Positions 38,076 through 49,740 of a stretch of DNA of 64,000 bases are shown piece by piece. A model generated the notes under the pieces. That model saw only the letters and a program-made list of their open reading frames with translations. It did not search any database and was not told the origin of the DNA. The stretch's first letter is position 1. The number at the start of each line of letters is the position of its first letter. Position numbers and translations under genes: made by a program. This DNA is from Luscinia megarhynchos. Taxonomy: Eukaryota > Chordata > Aves > Passeriformes > Turdidae. The stretch covers positions 62,849,352 to 62,913,351 of the forward strand of contig JAPFBE010000003.1 in the NCBI GenBank assembly GCA_034336665.1, given 5' to 3'.

Positions 38076-40349
38076 CTACTTGGCATTGCATCACTTTCAT
38101 TTTGTCATCTGTTTCTCTTTGCTGAGGAGTTCTTTCCTTTTGCCATTCCCCATCTTCTCTTGTGCTCCTGGTCATCTCTCCAGATTAGCTCCATGGGCCA
38201 AACTCCTTCTGGGGCAGCTTGTCTAATGTCAAAGTTTTGACATACTTTGCAGTATGAATCTGCCCTGTTCTCACATAGCTCTTTGCAGCCATCTCTCACA
38301 GTCAGTCATAGGATGTGAGGAATTTTCCCTATCTCTTTCTCCAGACTCAGGCTTTTTTGTAATTCTCTCATTCCCAATTGTCCTTCCTATTTTGCTACAC
38401 ACTTTCAATTACTGTCTCTTGATCTTGTCCAATTATCAAGATATGGGAACTTTTGCTAGAACCTTGGAAAGGAAATGGCAGGACTGTCTACAGTGGAGAA
38501 AACAAGAGGTGAATTAAAAAAAATTCCATCCTCTCTTTTGCTTGAGAGGGCAAGGTTTCCCACCACACGTGGGTTCCAGTGCTACTCAGACTGCCTGATT
38601 TCCTTGGGATCTGAACCCATGTGGGTAAGCTGTAAGCAAGGGTCCAGAGTCCTGGGGTAATGTGGGATTTGTGCAGAGCAGCTGCCTGACATGAGCTCAG
38701 CCAAAGGGGTGCACATCTGCATAATTTCTACTTGCAGAAATCATGTCAGAGGCAGGGGCTGTGTGGTCATCACATAACATAAAATTTGCCACTTTTTTAA
38801 TGAAAAAACTCAGCCAGTTACAGTGCCCTTCCTCCTGCATGGCTGCCCAAAGCCTCCCCTCTGCAGGGAGCAGTGAGGAGCATCTATCTCTTATTGACTC
38901 TACAGCCCTCTCTATTCCTGCCTACCCTGCTGCCCTGCTGCTTGTTAACTGATGCTACTGCTTGTCCACTCATCACCCAAAAGTGTCAGTGTTCTCCTCT
39001 GTCTCTTCCTTTCCGTGTTTAGGTTGGGTAATGTTATACCTTGTGGCAATTTTCAGGGGAGAACTGGGAAAAATAATGATGCCAGGACAAAACATGTGAT
39101 GTTGCATCAGTTCTGGAATTCTGAAATCCAATTGCAAGTGAGACCCAGCACTGAAAATCTTCTCTATTTTTGCCTGTGTTCCTTCCATTTTTTGTTAAAG
39201 TAGTAAATGTGTAAACCAATCTTTTTATAAGGTTGATATTTCAGCTGCTGTTCTTGTTTCTAACAGTTGCAAAAGGAAATTAATGAAATCTTGGTGGAAG
39301 AGTGAAGAACCACAGTTTTGTACTTGTTGATTGTGAAAGCTGAAAGCTGGGATCAGAGTCAGGTTTTGTGTACTTTTGGATGCAAAGAACGTGGTTTAAT
39401 TAATCAGAAATTGTCATGATCACATAAGAACTGTCTGACTTCTGAATCTATGCCAATAACGTAACAAGATGCCACTCGGTACCTTGAGTAAATTCTCTAA
39501 ATTGCTCTGAAAAGCTTTTATAAGTGCCTGACAGCTTTAATGATTTTAGATACAAACTTAGCTAAAATTCTACTCTCTCTAAATGGGACCCTTCAAGCAG
39601 CACCCTGTCTGCCTTTTAGAGAGCCTCACATGACTTGTGCTTGCATACAAATCCTAAATTCAAGGGAATGGAGAGCTGAAAAAGCCACTGGGTCTGCAGG
39701 GCTACAGAGCTGTCTTTTTGTCCAGCCAACAGAGATATAGGGGCTGTGTTTTCTAACCAGTACTTACACAGTGCCTAATGCAGACACTGTGACTGTTTGT
39801 CTCCAAAGGCTCTGCGGGGAGCCAAGCCAAACTGCTCCTGTCTCCCCGAGCTTAGGCTCCAAAGCTGGAGTGTTAAGGCTATTTTAGGTAGTCTGAATAT
39901 AACCCTAAGCATGTGTTTATTATATTAGCAGGTAGCAAATGGCTGGAATTAACAATGGTACTAAGTGTAAGCTGAGGGTTTTATAAGTTTTCAGAAGTCC
40001 ACTATTAGACTAGTACTGTTGGAATTAAAAAAAAACAAAACAAAACACATAAAAATATACAAATATAGCCATGCTATCAATCAGACCTTTTGAAGGGGTG
40101 GCCAAAGAATGAAGACGAGGATGAAGTCCTTGAGTTAGTGTAGCCTGAGAGATAAACAACAGGGCAGATGTGTCAGATACTACCTGCTTGACAACCAGAA
40201 TGCTTGCTAGGTATCAAGAATGATGAATATACAACCATCAGTTAAACTAATCATTTTTATTTATCAGCAAGAAAGCTTACTGTGCTGTTCCATGTCAATA
40301 GGCTACTGATGTAACATAAAGTGAGCTCTGTTTTTGTATATGAGTGTTG

Positions 40350-40379
40350 ACAACAAAAATAGGAACAACAAAAATAGGA
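40350..40379. repeat. Perfect 15-bp tandem duplication
   Basis: The unit ACAACAAAAATAGGA occurs exactly twice, head to tail. Too short to be an array; probably a replication-slippage duplication, and likely recent because it is perfect. Confidence 0.95.
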
Positions 40380-43059
40380 AACTGATGGAGGCTGAAGTGA
40401 GCATTGGGGCTGCAAGTGATGGGAAGGTCTGAGCAGGTCTTCATATCATGGAGCTCGTTTCTGCTGTGACAGACAGGGACACAGGGGGTACACACAGGTG
40501 CCTGCAGTGTAAGGTCACCCTGAGAGCAGCACTGTCCTGTTCAGGGGCCTCCACAACACAGACAGCTCAAGAGGGCTGGTGGCTGAGAGCCAGAAGCAAG
40601 CCAGAAACCATCCTAGTGATGACTGGGAAGGTTGCCTGATACATAGGTGCAACCTGCATGTCAGCACTGGCAGGACTGTGGAAGTCCTTAGGACACAGGA
40701 AACTCAGAGCACCTCCCTCTTATGTGAAGCTTCTATATGAACCAGGCTAAACTGGAGTTATTTAGGTCTGAGGTTTTGCTTTGGGGCCCCTCTCAGTGTT
40801 GACTTTAACTTACATTTGGACTGTCTAGGTCAATACTACATTTTTTAAACCCTAGAAAGCACCTACTTTTAGCTACTGAAGGAGACAGTTTTGATCTATA
40901 TTTCAGAAAAAAAGGTACTTTAAGCATAGGCTTAAAGCTATTTATCCAGATACTGTCCTTTAGAACTATTACAAATACAATGATGCATGGTTTACTGACT
41001 TTTGCCAGCCTTTCTGATGACTTATTAGCAAATGAGCTGTTTCTTCACAGGCTAACGTCCATTTGTTCAGTAAACTTCTTAAAATGCAAGAGATTTCAGG
41101 AATCTCTGTTTAAAAAATTCAGGTTTAGTTTAGTTGGGCTGTTATTACCTTACTTTCATAATTAATGGTACTAATAATCAATTGGAACATTGATAGAATT
41201 GCAATATAATTAGTAACACTGGTAGCTTTATTGAAACATATTGCTGTTTTATTTTCAGAGTATCTGGAGGACCCAGATATATTGGGACCCTGCAACATAA
41301 GGTGGTATGTAGTCAAACAGCAAATTCTGATTTCTGCTACACGAATCTTGTGATCTTGCTGAGGCATTGTTTGGCAACATTTATAAGCTTGTAATAAACT
41401 CTGACTATGATTTTCTTTTTTCAACTGAGGAAACAAATTTACCTTTAAAAACCATCTTACTGCATTTGAGGTAGGATAAATGCCAAGTGGAGGACAAAAC
41501 TCCAATCCACACCATTGCAAAATTACTTTTGGCAAGGATGGGAGGTGTTTCATGCAACCATTAAGTGTGGCAGCATTGATGGAGCCCTGGCAGATGTGTC
41601 CAGTATCACCAACCTTTGCAGCTGGAGCTGCAGCAGAGCAGAGGGGCCACAAGGTCTTGTTGCCACATGAAGCAGCAGCTGTAGGACACTGCTACAATGC
41701 CTCTACTTTGCTGAGCTCCCCAGGAGCAGAAGAGTCTGATTCTTCTCCTTCAAGTCATCTTCAGCTCCATCTGTTTCCAGGAGCTGCAGGTTGGGGTTGC
41801 ACATTTCCTCTCCCTTCGCCTTCTTGTTTGTATTATTCTTTTTGTGAAAAATAATTTTATAATTGAGAAATGCAGTTTTGAGCTGACTCCAATAGTCTTT
41901 AAATTTAACTTAAATTAGTGGAACAGATGTGTTGGAAAACTTTCCCTTGAAAGATACACAAAATTATTGGGAAGCAATATGCAACTCTTCATCTACTAGA
42001 TTTGGATGTATCTTCCTTTGCATTCTTTTGGGACCTGAATATTCCTTCAGTCTCCAGGTCGTGGAACATTTTGAGATGGTTTCTTCCCTGTTTGTCATTA
42101 TTAGGCTGTTGCACTTTGCACAGAGTGATTAACTGGAACAGTGAAATGTTGTCTGGATCCCTCTACTCCAACTTAGACAATCTGCTATATGGTCAGTCCC
42201 TGGGCCCTGTTTCCTTCCAGGGAGCACTGAGCTGTTTCACAGCTCAGAGGGAGACTGGGGGACAGCTCCTCATAGCTCTCCAAGGACTCTTGAGCTGTGA
42301 AACATGTCTTAGCCTCAAACCCCACACATCATCTGACTGCAGGTCACTCCATCTGTGCAGCATTCTCATTAGATCATTAACTACCTGCCTCTCTGCCCCT
42401 GGATTTTACCTATCCAAAAACCATCCATGAGTCTTAGAAAACTGACAAACAGGTAAGCAGGTAAGTTCCCAACCTAGTTTGCTGTCTGGTCTCTTCTCCA
42501 TTGGCTTTGCCATGTGCCAGGTAGTAGCTACACGAAAGAAAAAGTCGAGCTAATAAAAGCATTCTTTATCTCTGCTGAAGGGGAGATTAAATAGAGGTGT
42601 ATGTATCCCTTACTGAAATGGAGTTCATCACATGTTTTTTGGAATGATAACAGATTCACCCTCGAACAAAGACTTTGAGGTGCACCTGGATGTCTTTGTT
42701 GACAGCCTGGCAGCCACTGTGTTGTCCCTCCTGCAGTCCTGTTGCACTGACCTCTACGGTACTCTTACCAGTGTCCTGCCTGCATTGCTGTTTGCCACAT
42801 TTATCAATAAAGTGACTTGAATTCTAAGTGTTTTATGGACTGGAGTCATGCTGCTATTCCTAAAAGTACGTTTTCCTCAGATTTGTGGAAAATGATAGCT
42901 GCAAAATGTCAAATTTAGAAGGAAGTGGGTGGAAACCTGAATTTTGTCACTTACTGCTTCAGCTGGCACTAAAGGAGAGTTTTCAGCTCCCCGCTCCCTC
43001 CCTCACCTCCTTCACGGCAGCAGAGTGTGGTTGTGCCTGAATGTGATGCTGTGACGGGG

Positions 43060-43245
43060 TCACAGTGAACTCCTCTTCCCATGGTCCGGGTGGAACACAG
43101 CGTTCGGAAATGCTGTTGCACAAACATAAGCGCTTTGCACTTGCAAATGTTACCTCCAGCTATGGTTACAGGAGAAGGGTTTCCGTGATGCATTCCTGGT
43201 CTTCTGACACAGTTGCAGCAATCTATATGCATGCTGAGGTTGAGG
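43060..43245. promoter_or_regulatory. Candidate conserved noncoding element
   Basis: Includes GGAAATGCTGTTGCACAAAC, ATAAGCGCTTTGCACTTGC, AAATGTTACCTCCAGC, TTCCGTGATGCATTCC and CTATATGCATGCTGAGG. It has several CpG sites in a CpG-poor window and dense ATGCA / TTGCA words. Not clearly coding in any frame: 42969-43319 minus and 43065-43379 plus are both open, with no domain. Regulatory role is inference. Confidence 0.25.
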
Positions 43246-44035
43246 CGGGGGAGTTTGGGGGAGCAGCAGGTGTTTTGGGGAAAGCTGCTGCCTCTCACAC
43301 ACCTCTCCAAGCCCTGCACACAGGGGGGGATGTGGAGTGGGGCTGCCCTTCTCTGAGCAGAGGGAATCTGGTCCTGTAATAATCCCAGTGCCTGTTATGG
43401 TTCCTTCGTGCTCGAGAGGGGTGTTTTGCTTTAAGGCAAAGGTTTTGTGTGTGGTTCACAGAGAATGTGAATGCCAATTTGGGAGTATTATATAAGCAGA
43501 AGTAGAGATATTCCAGGCTCTGTGGTTTGAGAGGATGATGTGAGTAAAGGCTGGAAGCCTGCTGAAAATTGGTGAGTGTAGCCATGCCAAGTATACGGAC
43601 ACCCTGAAAAAAATACTTGGCAAGGTGCCCTTCTAGGGTTTGTGGTACTGATGCAGGAGCCTGACTGGTGCCATTGGGTGGGGATTACCAGCCCCCAGGA
43701 GAGGTCTGGTGGGTATCCTGTCTGCTGGGCATTCCACATGCCATGAACCAAAAACTAACAGTCCTTCAATTATTTAATCACAAGTCACACCTCTGGGCCT
43801 CTTTATCAGCTCTTTCTCACATTGTTCCACGGTGCACTCTGCCTATTCTTATTCATTCCCTCCTGAATGGCATGTCTTATTTCTTTTTCCACCTGGGCAA
43901 GCTAATTTAAGTGCCTTAGTCAATATTCTAACTCTATTTCTGCCATACAGCCTTGAGAGAGCTGTGAGGACCATGGTAACAGCACAGACTTCATTACATG
44001 GCCACTGCTATGAGCAACACTCTGTGACCCAGGTG

Positions 44036-44366
44036 TTGCCTTCCAGTACCTGAAAGGAGCCTCCAAGAGAGAAGGCTGGAGAGATGATTTATAAGGGCAC
44101 ATAGTGACACAACAAGGGGGAATGGGTTCAAGAAAGAGGGTAGGTTTAGATTAGATATTAGGAGGAAATTCTTTACTGTGGTGGTGGTGAGACACTGGAA
44201 CAAATTGTCCAGAAGAGTTGTGGGTGCTTCACCCCAGAGAGTGCTCAAGGCCAGGTAAGATGGAGCTCTGAGCAGCCTGGTGGAATGTGTCCCTGTCCAT
44301 GGCACGGGCCTAGAACTAGATGATCTTTATGATCCCTTCCATCCCAAGCCAGTCTATGATTCTATG
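44036..44366 (+). mobile_element. CR1 LINE 3'-region fragment
   Basis: Follows the CR1 3' order closely: GCCTTCCAGTACCTGAAAGG, ACAAGGGGGAATGGGTTCAA, AGAGGGTAGGTTTAGATTAG, ATATTAGGAGGAAATTCTTT, GGTGGTGAGACACTGGAACA, GTGCTCAAGGCCAGG, TGTCCCTGTCCATGGCACGG, AACTAGATGATCTTTATGAT, and an end TCTATGATTCTATG. Well preserved, tail intact. An older CR1 fragment begins about 115 bp downstream. Confidence 0.93.
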
Positions 44367-44479
44367 GGCATGGAGAAGTCTTGCCTGACATGCTCCCTCA
44401 GCTGTCCATCCTGCCCACTGTTAGTGGATCCTCAGCTATGACACAGCTGGTTGTGGAGATGGGCTTCTTGACAAAAGTA

Positions 44480-44880
44480 AACCTGTGGAAGGTAATTCAG
44501 AAGAGATCCATGGCAGTGGTTGGTGATCTGAAAGTCCTGTGCTGTGAAGAAAATCTGAATGAAAGGCCTGATTTAATGGAAAGAAAAGAAGGCTGGGAAA
44601 TAGAGAGTATGGTAACAGCCTTCAGATATCTGTAAGACTGTTGTATAATGGAAGGAAACCATCTGCTTTCCATGTCCATAGTGGAGAAATAGGTTTGGTT
44701 GAAAGAGCAGCAAGGAAAGTCAGGGTTGGATCAGTGCTGGGGAGAGTGAAATGCTGCAGAAAATTGTGCACAGAAGATGAATCCCCAGCTTCTAGTGTAG
44801 GTTGGACCCTCAGAAGTATGCAGATAGGGGTGACCTTGCTTTGGAGAAACTTCATGACTGGCTTAATGATTCTGTGTGAG
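44480..44880 (+). mobile_element. Older, diverged CR1 LINE fragment
   Basis: Reads GTAATTCAGAAGAGATCCAT, then GAATGAAAGGCCTGA, GAGAGTATGGTAACAGCCTT, CAGATATCTGTAAGACTGTT, GGAAACCATCTGCTTTCCAT, GTCCATAGTGG, GCAGCAAGGAAAGTCAGGG and an end-like AATGATTCTGTGTGAG. This follows the older CR1 order (attatagcagtcttcaaatac, ctccatgtccacag, acagcaagggagatttagg). More diverged than the neighbour at 44036-44366; the remaining frame (44381-44635) is an RT C-terminus remnant at best. Confidence 0.7.
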
Positions 44881-46406
44881 AAAAGTAGCTGATGTGACTC
44901 TGAGTGTAGGGTTTTATAGGTGTAGGAAGTGAACAGTATCTGGACAAGAGCAGAGGACCAGAACCTAGAGAGTCCATTCACATGCTCACATACAAGAAGA
45001 ACTCCTTGAAAGTATATGAGGATATCCCCCTAGCTATTCAAAGCCTTTTTCTACATGTCATCCTTGTACTCAGAACAAGTTTTAGGAACATTGCTGTGGT
45101 TTCTTTGAGAAAGGCATGTTACAAAACACTGTGTGTGGGTACTGAGCTGAACTTCCTTAAGGTATGGATTCTACAGACTCAGTGTTTCAGCATAGTCACA
45201 TCTTCTGAATAGGGGCCAGAAATAAACCAGATGAAGATCCAGTGTGGGTAAATTTTTTACCTTGTTTATGTAAGATTTGGCATGGTTGTCAGTAAAGTCC
45301 ATCTCTTTGTGAGAGCAGAATTTGTCTATTGGAAAGCAGGCATGGAAAGTTTTAGAAGCAGTCATATGAGCTTCAGAGCTGAATGAAGTATGTGAGTAAA
45401 TGATCCTATGCTGTGTTTTATTAGTTGGGAACAGCCAGTGGGAACAGCCCCACTGTTACAGGAGTTGCTGGAGACAGTCTTCATAACCATGTCAGAATTT
45501 CCTCACCTGTCTCAAGTGTTTTACACTGATGTGGAGAAATGTGAGAAAGGAAAAAAAGAACCCAGCCAGACTCATCAATTTCCAAGAGGAACAGTGGGGA
45601 AATAAATACCAGTATTAAAAAGCTCTGTTGGCTTTTTCTCTGATAATTTTTGTGACCCCCACACTGTGACGTGGATTCAAAATTTGGCAGGATGGTGGTC
45701 TTGCATCAGGGATGTACCTTGGTATCTGTGTGGAAATCTGCCAGTGCTTGCAAAACTCTCATCCATTTATAAATGACTGGCTTTGTGACTTACATCCATG
45801 AAAGCTTTGCTCCTTCCTGCAAGGCAGGGGCAACTGAGTGAACAGGGATTTTCTCCCAGCCTGATGGCTGCTTCCCCTGTCACATCTGTGTCTGAACATG
45901 GACATTGGGACTGCACTCCTCTTACAGTCTCAAGGCTTGCAAAGGGGGAACAAAAACAAGCTTTGGATTTGCTGATTGAGAGGTTTGGTTGGGGAAACTT
46001 GGGCTGGGTAGGCTGGTGGGAAGGATTGAAGAGGAAAGGGACCATTTAGGAGGAATCACTGGATGACTAAAAGGATGATGGGGCTGTGGGGGGGCTGAGG
46101 TTGGAAAAAAAATCATAGAAAGAGGTTTGGGAGCTAGAAGGGAAAGTAAATGTGAGTTGTGGTTCTCATAGCTTGAGGAGAATATGCTTACTCCCATTCT
46201 CCTGCTCTTATGCAAAAAAATAAATTAAATATAAATAAATGCATTCCTTGAATATGTGCATAGGAAATAAACTAGAGATGGAATTAGTCTCACACAACTA
46301 CATGCCTTCATCTGAACTAGACACCTTTGGTCCCTTTAATAGGCAATGGAGGGCAATTGGCACTTGTTGAGACTGACTCACCTGATTTACTTCAGACACC
46401 TTGTTG

Positions 46407-46428
46407 AAGGTGAGGTGAATCTCACCTT
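46407..46428. repeat. 8-bp inverted repeat, 6-nt loop
   Basis: AAGGTGAG, loop GTGAAT, CTCACCTT: a perfect short stem. No adjacent feature explains it. Confidence 0.8.
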
Positions 46429-47330
46429 AGAAAAGCTTGTTTCTCTGCACTGTATGCCAAGAGCATCCCTCGGGTGACAATATCATCTGGAAATGTCCCC
46501 TCTGTAGCGAATTCACAGCTGGGTGAAATGAATTCCATCCCTCAGTCAGGACTGGGGCCAAAGACATGGCAAAATGTTGCCTGGGCACTGTGCTGGGTGG
46601 GGTAAAACACAGCAGACATGACAGCCTGGCTTTGCAGAAGCCTGTCCCCCGTGTCCAGCCTGTCCCCATGCCTGACTGAAGGATGCCATTCAGGGAGGAA
46701 CATGCTCCCTGAGAGCTTCTGAGCTCCAGCAGTGCAGGTCCCTCTCTGCAAGAGTTCAGAGCAGGATTCAAATTCAATCGACTTCATATCTAATTCAGTA
46801 GAATGACTCTACCAAGTCAAGAGCATTCAGAAGAACAAAATTTAGCTACCTTAGTTCAACTGGCTTACAAATAATTTTCCTAATTACAAACTCCAGAAAT
46901 TACTATAGCTGGGAATGGTGCTTGCTTTTTCTGCCTCTGTATGCATAATGGGGGAAAGGGAAACGGAGGCCAGTGTGCAGTCTTGCACTCCTTGTTATTC
47001 TTATATTTGCTTGATATTTTCCATTAATTCCTGTGTTTAATGTTTTAGTGCCTTTGTTTTCCTTTCCTCTCTTTTGGGGAGGCTAATGATGCCGACTATG
47101 TTATTATTAGGTTTGGCATAAGTTGATCAATTTTTTTCTCCTTTGCCTCTGTGTGATTGGGATTTGGTTTTTCCTGCCTCTGCATTGTAACGCTGTATTT
47201 GTTTTTACAGTCAGTACCTTGCTGTGCAGTTGCTTGAAGGAGAAGGAGAGCAGGCACGTTTCTTGGCCCTGGTTTTGTCAGGCTCTTTTGGTTCCCTTCT
47301 GTTTTAGTAACCTGGCTTGCCTCTGTCTTT

Positions 47331-47399
47331 TGACCTTTTCCTGCTCCTCCTTCTCCTCCTCCTCCTTGCTATCTTTGTCTTCCTCATCCTCCTTCTCAT
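47331..47399. repeat. Imperfect polypyrimidine (TCC/TTC-rich) tract
   Basis: CTCCTCCTTCTCCTCCTCCT-type sequence, interrupted by short purine-containing words. Low complexity; the overlapping plus frame gives a Ser-rich peptide, which is a by-product of the repeat. Confidence 0.8.
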
Positions 47400-49635
47400 G
47401 AACTAGTCCCGTCTCTAGGACTGTGTTGGTGCTAGGATTTCAGGTTGGATTGGGTTGACTGAGAATAATGAGGGAAATGTTTGTATGGGAAATGCCAACA
47501 ACAGACACCACCACCTCCCAAAGCACTTTGTAAGTACTGAAAACAGGTTTGGTGCTGGGGAGATAAAAAACGGGGAAATTTTGTCTTTATTCACTGCAGC
47601 TGAGATGATTATGAGCAACTGCAGCCAGTTAGAAGCTGCATTCCAAGGGTTAAACAAATGAATGTGCCCAGTTCAGCTCCCGGTGTTGCAGTTTTGGTTT
47701 TGTGCAGCTTGAGGGAAGGGCTCTGCCTGCATCCCCCACAGCTGCCTAGAAGCATGACCATCCCAGCTCCACCCAAACCCAACTTTTTCAGCTCCACATT
47801 CATTTCACACTAGAGAACAACATGTTCCCCCCACCAGCCCAGCCCCTGGGTCTTTGTTCAGACTGCCACTGATGGTGGTATAAGTTCTTTGCATAGAGAG
47901 TGGGTGATGGAACCTTCTAATTTCAAACCTCTGGATTGGTGGATCGGTGCCAGCCTCCTCCATAAATCACGTCTCTCCTCCTCCCCACCCCCAGAAAAGC
48001 AGCCTCCCTTCAGACTGCCTGAATGCTGCTGGGGGCTGAGCCTGCCCTGAGCATCCAAACAAGTTGCATCAGTGCTGGTACAACCCCTCTTGTCATCAGG
48101 AGAAGGGGGACTGCCAAGGTCGTCTCCCTCTAGGCACTCTGAGGGCTGTGCTGTCCAAGAGGCAAGATGGAGGGGGAAGAAATTGCTGTCACCAGAGCAA
48201 AACTTCCTGGATTTGCAAATCCATCTACCTACTTGGATGACCCTAATCACCATAACATATGTATAATTAAATCCTATTTCTAACTTATCTTTTTCTCAAC
48301 CCACCTCAAACTCCTTGCCGTGCTTGATTTCTCTTCTTTGCCTATCAGTTATCATTTGGCTGTATAAAGTATCTGGCAATCCAGTTTTTAGAAGGTGAGG
48401 TGTTTATTGTCCCCTGAAGGGAGGGAGCTCTGGGAGGCAGGATGGCAGCCAGCTCTTTCCTGGCAGTCATGGGAATGCCGATGTGGAGCTGCCAGTCGGT
48501 GGGTGGGCGTAGCGCAGCTGCCTCCTTAGGCTGGGTCCAGCCTGTTTGCAAATCTGGGTGAGGGGAGGAAGCTCAGGGTGACCAATTCTCCTTCTGTGCT
48601 GCAGTCAAGTCCCATCTCTCCCTCTGACTCCTTTCTGAAAACAAGCTGGCATCTGTGCTTTGGTGTATGAGACAGTTACAAAGCCAAAGCGAACAACGAT
48701 TTTCAGGAAAAGTTCTTTCCATGGTGCACGTGAGTGGCACAGATTTTTCTCCCATTTGTCCCAAGCTGTATGTGTCAGATGTGATTTCCATATGGCATCC
48801 ATATCTCTGGTACACCCACACTGGATGTATGCATTGGTATACCAGTGTCTGTGCTGAGCCACAGATAAACGCGTTGCATTCCTCAACTGGAAACTGTGGG
48901 TATGGTGTGTGTGTGTGGAGATGAAGCCTGAGGAATATAAAAACAGGCATATGGCATTTTTTAACTTATTGCACAGATAAAAAAGAGAAGTAAATATAAG
49001 GCAGCATTCTAAAATGGCAACAACCATTGAAGTAAACTTACTACTGAGAGGAACCAAAGTGGAGGCTGCTGCATAAGCCTACAGCTCCAAGATCAGCACC
49101 TTGCCCCTGTAGATTTTGGTGCTCCATGCATGACAAGATTTCAGACTGTGTTCCCTCAAATGAAGGCTTTGGGCATACAGCTCTTTCTGCCACACTGGCA
49201 TGGCTTGGACACCCCAAAATACTCCTTCCCAAGCATGTGGACACCTCTGGTTTGGTTTATGGAGCCGAGGTTGTAGTTGGTTGAGTACAAGACTGGCACT
49301 TTTGCCCAAGGCAAGAAGTGGCTGTGTACGTGCTATGGACCTGATTCAGCTGCCTAAACCCAAACATGCAGTGCCATTTGAGGCATCCTTGGGTGCTTGC
49401 TGTGGCCTCTGGCTGTCACTTCAGTAGGGTATGGTTGTCACTGTGCCAGTGCCTCAGATGCTGTTGGTACCTGGCAATGGCTTCTTCACCTCTACTTAGG
49501 CAAATGAATCCAGCTCTCAGCCTTGAAACAGCAAGCTGTGCTAGTGGAGAGGCTGATGCTCATCAGACAAATGGTCCAGTGAAGTGAGGGTCCACAAGTG
49601 TTTTATACTGAAGACCTTCAGTGCAAAGAAGGTTT

Positions 49636-49740
49636 TTAGCAACCTGTTCAGCTGGAAAGTGTCCCTGCCCATGGCAGGGTGTTGGAATTAAGTTATCTTT
49701 ATGGTCCTTTATAACCCAAAACCATTCTATGATTCTATGA
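49636..49740 (+). mobile_element. CR1 LINE 3'-end fragment
   Basis: GCAACCTGTTCAGCTGGAAA, TGTCCCTGCCCATGGCAGGG, TTATCTTTATGGTCC, then the diagnostic end CCATTCTATGATTCTATGA. Short, 5'-truncated copy. Confidence 0.93.

Larger units (their letters stand above)
38076..44035. other. Unique noncoding stretch, no gene seen
   Basis: No supported gene. The longest open frame in the window, 41125-41652 (minus, 175 codons), has no recognised domain and overlaps a plus frame at 41480-41854. The plus frame 42632-42820 ends at an AATAAA-containing sequence (about 42807), but I recognise neither an LTR nor a gene. A 15-bp tandem duplication lies at 40350-40379 and a candidate regulatory block at 43060-43245. 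Confidence 0.55.
44881..49635. other. Unique noncoding stretch, no gene seen
   Basis: No supported gene. Minus frames at 47858-48253, 48573-48950 and 48605-49057 have no domain. A pyrimidine tract of TCC-type words lies at about 47331-47399, an 8-bp-stem hairpin at 46407-46428 and a short (GT)n run at 48904-48917. Confidence 0.55.

Noticed and set aside
42632..42830. Open frame ending at AATAAA, possible 3' exon or LTR
   Set aside because: AATAAA is common in AT-rich DNA; no domain, splice context or LTR structure recognised.
47123..47401. Frame with Cys/Phe-rich hydrophobic peptide and Ser-rich tail
   Set aside because: Caused by T-rich DNA and the TCC pyrimidine tract; not a membrane protein gene I can recognise.
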